Below, one piece after another: positions 50,641 through 58,250 of a stretch of DNA of 64,000 bases. Each line of letters opens with the position of its first letter. Position 1 is the stretch's first letter. The stretch lies in the NCBI RefSeq assembly GCF_902477725.1, contig NZ_CABSIF010000004.1:218125-282124 (forward strand), in the 5' to 3' direction. The DNA comes from an uncultured Desulfovibrio sp. GTDB lineage: Bacteria; Desulfobacterota; Desulfovibrionia; Desulfovibrionales; Desulfovibrionaceae. The notes under the pieces were generated by a model. That model was not told the DNA's origin. It made no database searches and saw only the letters and a list, made by a program, of their open reading frames with translations. The position numbers and the translations under genes are program-made.

Positions 50641-52574
50641 CAGCGCGCCTCCCTGTCGGTTTGCGCAGCGGCGGCGGGAACCGCCTGCGCGGGCGGCGTG
50701 GCCCCGGCTGCCGGGACATGCCACGCCATGATGTCCACGCCTTCATTGCCTTGCTCTGCTGGCGGGGTGATGCGGTCTTTCCACCATGCTATGCGCATGC
50801 TGCCGCTGTACCATGCGGGGATGACGTAGCAGCCGTGTTGCAGCAGCCTGTCCAGCAGTGCGGCGCGGGTGTGCAGATCCTCGCGGGTGGGGGCCGCCAC
50901 CAGTTCGTCCACCAGCGTGTCAATCACGGCATCGCGTATGCCCGCATAATTGCGCGAGCCGCGCGCCCCGGCAGCCGTTGAAGACCAGTAGTTGCGCTGC
51001 TCGTTGCCGGGATTGGACGACTGCCGCACCGTGGCCTGAATAAGGTCAAAGTCGAATGCCCGCACGCGGCTGACGTACTGGGTCTGATCCACCAGCCGCA
51101 CGTTGAGCGTGATGCCCAACCTTTTGAGCGTATTACGAAAGGGCGTGTACACGCGTTGCATGGAGGGCGAACTGGTCAGGATGGTCAGGCTGAGGGGTTG
51201 CCCCTGAGCGTTGAGCATCTCGCTGTTTTGTATGCGCCAGCCGGCTTGTTCCAGCAGGTGCAGGGCGGCTCGCATTCTTTGACGTTCGGTATCGCGCCCG
51301 CCAGCGGGCTGCACGGGTAGAGGGCCGAAAACTGCGGGATCAAGTTTGTCGCGCCAGCGCTCCATGAGTTCAAGCTCCCCGGCGGAGGGCAGGGGCTGCG
51401 CCGCAAAGGGGGAGCCAGTGAAAAAACTGCTGTAACGCGTGTAGGCATTGTAAAAGAAGGCGCTGTTCATCCAGTCAAAGTCAAACAGCAGGCTCAGCGC
51501 CTGGCGCACGCGCCTGTCAGCCAGTGCCGGGCGCCGGGTGTTCATGAAAATGCCGCCCAGGCCCATGGGGCTGGCATACTCCTGAAGCTGCCGGGTAATG
51601 CGGCCATCGCGCACGGCGGGCACATTGTAGGCATTGGTCCAGTCCTTGATATTGCTTTCGCTGTAAAAATCCGCTTCTCCGGCAAAAAAGGCCTCGCGCG
51701 CAACGGAAACATCACGGTAATAATCAACCTGAACCGTATCAAAATTGTAGCGGCCCTGATTGACGGGCAGGTCTTGCCCCCACCAGTCTTTGCGGCGCTC
51801 GTAAATGAGGCGCGAGCCCATAACGCTGCCCGCAAGTCGGTAGGGGCCGCTGCCGGGCATGATGTCCGTCTGCGGGTCGCCCAGATTGCGGCCTTGCCAC
51901 CAGTGGGCGGGCAGCACGGGCATCTGGCAGACAATGAGCGGCAGCTCGCGGTTGGTGCCGGAGGCAAGTTTGAAGATCACCTCATGTTCACCAGTAATTT
52001 CAACTCCTTGCACCTGCTCGTAATAGGAGCGGTAGACGGGCGAGGCCTGCTTGATGAGTGCGGTGAATGTAAAGGCCACATCCTGCGCTGTAACCGGGGC
52101 GCCGTCAGAAAATTTGGCCTGCGGGCGCAGGCGCACACGCAGGGTTGTGCGGTCAGGCGAGAGGTCAAAGCTTTCGGCCAGCAGCCCGCGCATGATGAAC
52201 TCCTCCGTGCCGCGCTGGCTTGTGCCAAGCGTTTCGTAGGTCAGGCCAAGCTGCGCCGCGCTGACGCCACGAGGGCTGAAGGGATTGAAGCTGTCGAATG
52301 TGCCAATGGCGCTCAGGCGGAGCCTCCCGCCCTTGGGCGCGTCCGGGTTTACGTGGGTAAAGGGCGGGAGAGATTCGCTTTGCTGCGCATCCTCCCACAG
52401 GCCCAGAACCTCATAGGGCGCGCCCAGGGCGGGCGAAACTGTTACGGCGGCCAGCAGCGCCGCGCACACGCCAGCCTTGAGCGCAGCCAGACTACCGCGC
52501 AACGGCCAGTAAGGCGCGCGATTCATGGCTGGGTGACGTGGGGTGGCGGCTGCCGCTGCCGTTTCAGCATGCAT
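50640..52574 (-). CDS. yejA: YejA-like peptide-binding protein
   Basis: A 644-residue periplasmic binding protein of solute-binding family 5, with a long N-terminus and signal helix (AALKAGVCAALLAAVTVSPALGA). FTHVNPDAPKGGRLRLSAIGTFDSFNPF and GLLAESFDLSPDRTTLRVRLRP are YejA/OppA-type segments. It hands peptides to YejB/E. Here the peptides could be made by the M16 protease of the operon. Located 21 bases after the receptor gene. Confidence 0.9.
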   Translation of the reverse strand: MHAETAAAAATPRHPAMNRAPYWPLRGSLAALKAGVCAALLAAVTVSPALGAPYEVLGLWEDAQQSESLPPFTHVNPDAPKGGRLRLSAIGTFDSFNPFSPRGVSAAQLGLTYETLGTSQRGTEEFIMRGLLAESFDLSPDRTTLRVRLRPQAKFSDGAPVTAQDVAFTFTALIKQASPVYRSYYEQVQGVEITGEHEVIFKLASGTNRELPLIVCQMPVLPAHWWQGRNLGDPQTDIMPGSGPYRLAGSVMGSRLIYERRKDWWGQDLPVNQGRYNFDTVQVDYYRDVSVAREAFFAGEADFYSESNIKDWTNAYNVPAVRDGRITRQLQEYASPMGLGGIFMNTRRPALADRRVRQALSLLFDFDWMNSAFFYNAYTRYSSFFTGSPFAAQPLPSAGELELMERWRDKLDPAVFGPLPVQPAGGRDTERQRMRAALHLLEQAGWRIQNSEMLNAQGQPLSLTILTSSPSMQRVYTPFRNTLKRLGITLNVRLVDQTQYVSRVRAFDFDLIQATVRQSSNPGNEQRNYWSSTAAGARGSRNYAGIRDAVIDTLVDELVAAPTREDLHTRAALLDRLLQHGCYVIPAWYSGSMRIAWWKDRITPPAEQGNEGVDIMAWHVPAAGATPPAQAVPAAAAQTDREAR

Positions 52575-52595
52575 GACGTGGTGGCTCCAGATGCG

Positions 52596-55199
52596 TTAAA
52601 AGGTGTATTTTACGCCAAAGTAAAACTGGCGGCCCAGGGCGTAGGTGCCCTGTGATGTGGCGGTAGTGCTGAGGTTGGACAGGTTTTTTCTGTCCAGCAA
52701 GTTAAGCGCTTCCACCTCCAGCGTAAGGGTCTGATCCTTGTACTTGATGGCGTCAAAGCTCAGCTTGGCGTCCACGTTGAGGCTGTCTTCCTGATAGGCC
52801 GTTCTGTAGGACGAGAGGAGAAGGCCGGAAGGCCCGACCACATTGGTTGAGCCGGAATCATTGTAAAGGCGTTTACCGCCCTGTTCCCAGCGCAACTGGC
52901 CCATGAGGCGCAGGCGGTCTTCCCAGAACTGGGCGCTGTGGGTGTAGGCGATAACCCAGGGGGAGTTGAAGTTGCTGGCAGGCATGTCGCCAATTGGCGT
53001 GACCACGCCGTTGAGCAACACAAAGTTTGGATCGCGGAGAACGTTATCCGTTTCGTTGTACGATGCGTTTGTCCAGTCCGTATAGTTGCCTTCGGTTTTG
53101 GACCATGTGGCGGAAAGCTCGCCCGTGTGTTTGCCCCAGTCGCCAAAATCAAAGGTGCGCTCGGCAGAAAGCGTGATGCCCTTGTAGTCAGTCTTGCCAT
53201 CGTTGCAGTACTGGGTGTAGCTGACGCCGTCTTCCTTGACCATTGCGCCCTTGAGCTGGTTGCGGTAGTCGCGTTTGACGTAGGTGGCCTTGAACAGCGT
53301 GTCCCACACGTCAGCCGAAGCCCCAAGAGTGTATTCATCGTTGTACGGCGTTTTGAGGGACCCAAGGCGGAACGCTCCGGGGGGCGTTTTCGCGCCCGCA
53401 ACCCAGGGGGAGTTCCAGTTCGCACGCGTGAAGGTTTGCAAGAATGAGCTGCCGTGCAAGGCTCTTTCCATTACCTGAGTGCCGTAATAGCGGTTGTAAC
53501 CTCCGAAAACATTAAAGCGGTTGTCGTTGAGCAGGTCGACATTGACAAAAAAGCGCGGAGCCACATCGGTGTTTTCTGTCAGCGAATCGTAGGAAACGCG
53601 CGCACCGGGGCGGATAGTTACCCGCTCAATCTTGATGGTGTCCTGTAAATAAAATGCCGGGGCAAATACGCTCTCGCGGCGCTCAAGGTCGTTGTAAACC
53701 TGTTTTGTCTTGGCGTACTGCTCGCCGGTTATGACGCCGTTGCCGTACGATCCCGATGCCCCGCTGGCCAGCGCAGCGTTGGTAAAAACCGTGTACCCCT
53801 TGCGCTCGCTCTCCAGCATGATCTTTTTGAGTTCAAAGCCTGTTTCCAGCTGATGCGTAAAGTACTTGGGGCCAAAGGCCTTGAAGTCCATGCTGCTGGC
53901 CCAGCTCAGGGTGGTTTGCTGCTGAAGGTAGTCGCCGTAGCCGCCTTCCGTTGCCAGATTGTTGCTATAGGCCCAGCTTTTGGTGGAAGGGCTTACTTTC
54001 CACACATAGTTGACATCTTTGCTGTTTTTTCGGTCAAGATTGTTCTTGCTGTAGGTGATGTCGTTGCTCCAGCGCCCGATGGGAAAGTCGTAGTGGCTGT
54101 TGAGCATCATATCAACGCCGCCGCTGTTCACGCTGTATTCGCCGCCGTCCTTGAAATTGGCGTTGTACAGGGTGGCCTTGTAGGGCGCGTAAATGGTGGT
54201 GAGGCTCAGATACAGGGGGCTGCTCTCCGGCGTGTTGATCTTGAATAGGTAGTTCTCATTGAGGCGGCGTTCGGTCACGGATCCATCGCCAGCCTTGAGT
54301 TTGAGCGGGATGATGGATGTGGTGTTGGTATAGGCCATCATGACTCCGGGGCCGTTCTGCCACAGGGGGCCTTCCAGCCGCAGCGAAGGATAATACTTGT
54401 AAAATTCCGGCTGGTAATTGTTGCCCGCAAGGGGTTGAGCGTTGCTGTCGCTGCTGGTGTAGTGAAATTGCGTCAGGTTGCTGTCTGTATAGCGAAAGGC
54501 CGCCATGCCGCGCCACCTGTCGGAGGCAGCGTCGCGCAGCTTGGCGTCAATCACGCCGCCAAGAAAGTCGCCGTACTTGGCGGGCACGTTCTCTGTGTAG
54601 ACTTTCACGGTGTCCAGCATGTCGGTGCTGAGCATGATGGACTGCGAGTCTCCACTGGGAATGGCGGCGTTGCCGGTGTGTTCATACCCGCCGGGATTGA
54701 TGCGGTTGTTGTTGCCCAGACCGTTGATGATGAAGTTGTTTTCGTAGTGCTTTGCGCCACGAATGGAAATTTTGGGCGGTGTGATCTCGCCGCCGAGCAT
54801 GCCGCTGCGCGAGGACGAGTCAAACTGCACGTTGGATTGCCCGCGCAACAGGTCATTGATGCTGTTGGTGGCTGAGGGGGTCATGTCCATGGTGCGGCGG
54901 TCAATCAGAATTTCGCCGGGCTGTTCTGTCTGGCCGCGAACCTGCACCCCTTCCAGCCGGTGTACTTTCCCGGCTGATTCGTCCGCAGCTGCGCCTTCCG
55001 CCGGTTTGCCCTGCTGAGCTGGGGAGGGCGCACCATTGCGGCGCAAAGCCTCCTCAATGGCTGCGTCATCTGGCGATTCCGATTCCACAGCAAGCGCCAT
55101 GCGCGCAGAGGGGAGTTGCGCCAGCGGTGCCGCAGCCAGCAGCATGAGCTGCACGCAGAGCGCTTTTTTCTTAAAAAAAGAATGCAATTTCCTTTTCAT
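52596..55199 (-). CDS. TonB-dependent outer-membrane receptor
   Basis: An 867-residue receptor. After a signal segment (ALCVQLMLLAAAPLAQLPSARMALA) and an Ala/Pro-rich spacer comes the plug domain (INDLLRGQSNVQFDSSSR; ISIRGAKHYENNFIINGLG), then a 22-strand barrel ending in GTYALGRQFYFGVKYTF with the terminal Phe. A VHRLEGVQVRGQ stretch near residues 75-90 could act as the TonB box. The ligand is unknown; position beside an M16 protease and peptide importer suggests a protein or peptide. ATG 55199 is chosen for the signal peptide. Confidence 0.92.
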   Translation of the reverse strand: MKRKLHSFFKKKALCVQLMLLAAAPLAQLPSARMALAVESESPDDAAIEEALRRNGAPSPAQQGKPAEGAAADESAGKVHRLEGVQVRGQTEQPGEILIDRRTMDMTPSATNSINDLLRGQSNVQFDSSSRSGMLGGEITPPKISIRGAKHYENNFIINGLGNNNRINPGGYEHTGNAAIPSGDSQSIMLSTDMLDTVKVYTENVPAKYGDFLGGVIDAKLRDAASDRWRGMAAFRYTDSNLTQFHYTSSDSNAQPLAGNNYQPEFYKYYPSLRLEGPLWQNGPGVMMAYTNTTSIIPLKLKAGDGSVTERRLNENYLFKINTPESSPLYLSLTTIYAPYKATLYNANFKDGGEYSVNSGGVDMMLNSHYDFPIGRWSNDITYSKNNLDRKNSKDVNYVWKVSPSTKSWAYSNNLATEGGYGDYLQQQTTLSWASSMDFKAFGPKYFTHQLETGFELKKIMLESERKGYTVFTNAALASGASGSYGNGVITGEQYAKTKQVYNDLERRESVFAPAFYLQDTIKIERVTIRPGARVSYDSLTENTDVAPRFFVNVDLLNDNRFNVFGGYNRYYGTQVMERALHGSSFLQTFTRANWNSPWVAGAKTPPGAFRLGSLKTPYNDEYTLGASADVWDTLFKATYVKRDYRNQLKGAMVKEDGVSYTQYCNDGKTDYKGITLSAERTFDFGDWGKHTGELSATWSKTEGNYTDWTNASYNETDNVLRDPNFVLLNGVVTPIGDMPASNFNSPWVIAYTHSAQFWEDRLRLMGQLRWEQGGKRLYNDSGSTNVVGPSGLLLSSYRTAYQEDSLNVDAKLSFDAIKYKDQTLTLEVEALNLLDRKNLSNLSTTATSQGTYALGRQFYFGVKYTF

Positions 55200-55306
55200 C
55201 TTTAAGGCTACCTTTCTTCCTGTGACAGACAAACCGAAAGTCCATGCGCCCGTATTGCAGGCGCACTGCCTTTCGCGCGCGTGAGCGCAGCATCAACCCG
55301 TGTATG

Positions 55307-56620
55307 TTAAGCGGCGCTGCCGCAATGACAGCCCTGCGGCAGCATCCGTGCCAGAGGGCCTGCAACCAGAAGCGTCAGCAGGGCAGGCAGACCAAAAACA
55401 AGTACAAGCAGGATTTCGGGTGCGCAGGTGTGCAGCAGCGTACCGGATTCCATGCGTCTGTTGCCCTGCCGCTTACGGATGGCAAGGAGCAGGATCAAAC
55501 TTAGCAGGTTTCCGCCAGCGGCCCAGAGGGGATATTCCGGCAGGGCGATTTTCAGGCTGGTTCCGGCAATATGGGGTTCAAACTGCACCACAGTCAGGGG
55601 GCAGAGGAATGAAAGCCAGCGCTGCTGACTCATCTGCCGTTCAACAACCGTTGCAGGGGGGCTGAGCAGCAGGTTGCGGATGATTTTAAGGTCGCCGTCG
55701 GCGGCAATCACAAGCACATCCTGCGCCAGGCGCGAGCCAAGGGTGTTCACGTTAAAGGTCGCGTCCAGCGGGGTGGCCCACACCGAAACATTCTGCACAT
55801 CAGGCTGATACTGCATGGGCAGCCGCATGGGGGCCTGACCGCGCCTGTTTATGTACAGACCAGTTTCTGTGGCGATGGTGCCCAGCAGGTCGCTGTATTT
55901 GTTTTCGCGCACATCCACGCGCAGCGTTTTGCCGGGGATGAGATGCCCGGTGTTGCGGCATTCGGGCTTGCCGCGCACCATGAGCAACTGGAAGAGCATA
56001 CCCTTTGCATCCACGAAAAAGAGGCCTTCATCAATGCTTTTGAAGGGGTCGGCATTGCTGCCCGCAGCCTGAAGGGGAAACTGCACCCCGGCGGTGAGCA
56101 CTGCGGCGGTATAGGCGGTTCCCTTGGCGGTGTTTTCCTTGCCGTCGGCGCAATTCACAAAGCGCAGGCGGGTGTCGTCCAGCAGCAGGATGTCTGGCGG
56201 CAGGGAAAATGACGCGGTTTCTGGCGCAGATTCCATAAGCACGAGAACGCGGGACTGCGGGAGCATGACTTCGCGCGGGGTTGCCCGCAGGCGCACGCCT
56301 TCCTGCGCATCCCTGAAGGTGACGGAGCGCCCGTTAATGCTCATGGGGAACCCGCCCCATTTTTCCACATCGCGCGAAAACATGTAGGGCAGGGCCATGC
56401 GCCCATCGCGCTGGCTGATGCGGTTGCCTTCCTCGTCCCTGAACTGGAACACCGAAGGGCCGGTTTCAAAAATGATAAAGTCCTTTTTTACCGAACTGTA
56501 TACAGCGCTCAGCTGAAGATAATCCGCCCGCGTGGCCCGCAGATACAGTTGCGGAACAAACCAGGCCAGAACAAAAATGCCCAGAAACACCGGGGCAAGG
56601 CGCAGCCAGTAAATACGCAT
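55307..56620 (-). CDS. DUF4857-like membrane protein
   Basis: A 437-residue protein with an N-terminal membrane helix (MRIYWLRLAPVFLGIFVLAW), a large extracytoplasmic region and two or more C-terminal helices. It resembles the DUF4857 proteins often found beside ABC-2 transporters and TonB receptors. Function is unknown. Its ATG overlaps the stop of the ABC-2 permease gene by one base, so the two belong together. Confidence 0.65.
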   Translation of the reverse strand: MRIYWLRLAPVFLGIFVLAWFVPQLYLRATRADYLQLSAVYSSVKKDFIIFETGPSVFQFRDEEGNRISQRDGRMALPYMFSRDVEKWGGFPMSINGRSVTFRDAQEGVRLRATPREVMLPQSRVLVLMESAPETASFSLPPDILLLDDTRLRFVNCADGKENTAKGTAYTAAVLTAGVQFPLQAAGSNADPFKSIDEGLFFVDAKGMLFQLLMVRGKPECRNTGHLIPGKTLRVDVRENKYSDLLGTIATETGLYINRRGQAPMRLPMQYQPDVQNVSVWATPLDATFNVNTLGSRLAQDVLVIAADGDLKIIRNLLLSPPATVVERQMSQQRWLSFLCPLTVVQFEPHIAGTSLKIALPEYPLWAAGGNLLSLILLLAIRKRQGNRRMESGTLLHTCAPEILLVLVFGLPALLTLLVAGPLARMLPQGCHCGSAA

Positions 56621-57288
56621 TATTCTCCCTCCTTGACCCGCAGGGCGGCTGCGGCCACAGCCGGAATCCAGGGCAGACATGCCGCGGCGTAAAGCCATGT
56701 GCTGTTGCTCATGGGTGCGAAGCCTCGCCCCCCTGTCAGCATGGTTACATAGGCGAATCCCGCCAGAGCAAAGCATATCTTGCGTTTGAACGAAGGGTCG
56801 GCAATGGCGGCGGCAGTGGCGCACCAGCTTGTGATGCCAGCCAGGCCCCAGGGCAGCAGGGTTTTGAACATGGGTACGGAAAGCTCCGGCGGCAGGCCGT
56901 GGTGATTGTTTATCAGGGCAAAGCCTGCGGATGCGGCGCAGAATACAAGCGCCATCAGGCCCAGACCGGTTGCGGCCTGAACAGCAAGAGCAGGAATGGC
57001 GTTGACCGGAAGGTGGAAGAGCAGGCGCAGTCTTTTACCCAAGCATTCAGGGGCCATCTGCACCGAGGCAAGCCAGATGCCGCCAAGAATGAAGGCCCAC
57101 TGGAGAGAGGTAAAATAGATGCTCTCCTTGAATATCAGCCCGTTCCAGGTATCCACGGCTCCGTGCATGGAAAGCACGCCCTTGAACGTCAGGTGGTAGT
57201 CCGCAAGGGCCGCGCCAGCGAAAATAAAGGGTATGCACCAAAAATAGCGCAATTTGATCCATTCCTTAAAAAACAATGCCTTGATCAT
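56620..57288 (-). CDS. ABC-2-type transporter permease
   Basis: A 222-residue membrane protein with six helices starting with MIKALFFKEWIKLRYFW, typical of ABC-2 permeases whose N-terminal helix carries KEW. It pairs with the ATPase gene upstream. It probably forms a small exporter or remodelling transporter with the DUF4857 protein. The substrate is unknown. Confidence 0.75.
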   Translation of the reverse strand: MIKALFFKEWIKLRYFWCIPFIFAGAALADYHLTFKGVLSMHGAVDTWNGLIFKESIYFTSLQWAFILGGIWLASVQMAPECLGKRLRLLFHLPVNAIPALAVQAATGLGLMALVFCAASAGFALINNHHGLPPELSVPMFKTLLPWGLAGITSWCATAAAIADPSFKRKICFALAGFAYVTMLTGGRGFAPMSNSTWLYAAACLPWIPAVAAAALRVKEGE

Positions 57289-57353
57289 GTCCTTCCTGCT
57301 TTGCTCTATGCCGTGTTGCTGTGCCGTTCAGAGTAGATTGCCGTTGGAATGCC

Positions 57354-58250
57354 CTAGTATCTGCCCGTCAGGCCCACAAATGCGTCTTCAAAGGTCATGG
57401 GCACGGGTTGGGGCGCGCCATCCGGGCAAGCCACCCCTCGTGCTTCAAGAAAAACGCGCATTTCATCCGGCTGGGCCCGGCTGAACAGCATCAACCTGTC
57501 TGCGCAGCGCTCGACCCGCAGAAGGGGGCCCTCGTTGTTGCGCAACTCGTTTGCGGCAGTGCAAAGCGGCAGATCATAGCGCAAAAATGAACGCATGAAA
57601 TCCGCCTGGCGTTCTTTGGCCAGAACTGCTCCCTTGTGGATAACCACCAGCGAATCAAGCAGGTTTTCCAGCTCCTGCACCACATGGGAGGTCAGCAATA
57701 CCGTGGTTCCGTAGCGGCGCACATGGTCCCGCAAAAAGTCGAGAAACAGGCGGCGGTAGCCCACATCAAGGCCTAGGGAATAATCGTCAAGGATCATCAG
57801 TTCGGCCCGTTGCGCCAAGATGAGGCCCAGCGTGACCTGCGAGCGCTGCCCGCAGGAAAGTCTGGTGATGCGCCGGGTAAAGGGTATGTCCATGCGGCCC
57901 ACCACATCATAATAGATGCCCCTGTCCCACTGTGGATAAAAGCTGGAATAGAAGCGTTCAATCTCGCCGATGGTCATGAAATTGTACTGGATGAAGCCCT
58001 CGTGCAGCAGGCCGATACGCGCGCGCGCCTGCGGCGGGATGGCGTGGCTTGGGTGCCCCATGACCATGCACCGGCCCGAATCCGGCTGCATGAAGCCCAT
58101 CAGGATGTTGATGCTGGTGCTTTTCCCCGCGCCGTTTTTACCCAGCAAGCCCACAATCTCGCCACGCGATACGCTGAAATCAACGCCGTGCAACACTTCT
58201 GTGCCGTGGTAGCTGTGGCGAAGAGCCTCGCATGAAATAAGCTCATCCAT
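57354..58250 (-). CDS. ABC-2-type transporter ATPase
   Basis: A 298-residue ATPase with Walker A GLLGKNGAGKST, the signature LSCGQRSQV (Cys for the first Gly of LSGGQ), Walker B LMILDDYSLGLD with Asp in place of the usual catalytic Glu, and HVVQEL for the switch His. The Walker B change (DD instead of DE) could slow hydrolysis. ATG 58250 overlaps the stop of the protease gene. It is the partner of the ABC-2 permease. Confidence 0.8.
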   Translation of the reverse strand: MDELISCEALRHSYHGTEVLHGVDFSVSRGEIVGLLGKNGAGKSTSINILMGFMQPDSGRCMVMGHPSHAIPPQARARIGLLHEGFIQYNFMTIGEIERFYSSFYPQWDRGIYYDVVGRMDIPFTRRITRLSCGQRSQVTLGLILAQRAELMILDDYSLGLDVGYRRLFLDFLRDHVRRYGTTVLLTSHVVQELENLLDSLVVIHKGAVLAKERQADFMRSFLRYDLPLCTAANELRNNEGPLLRVERCADRLMLFSRAQPDEMRVFLEARGVACPDGAPQPVPMTFEDAFVGLTGRY

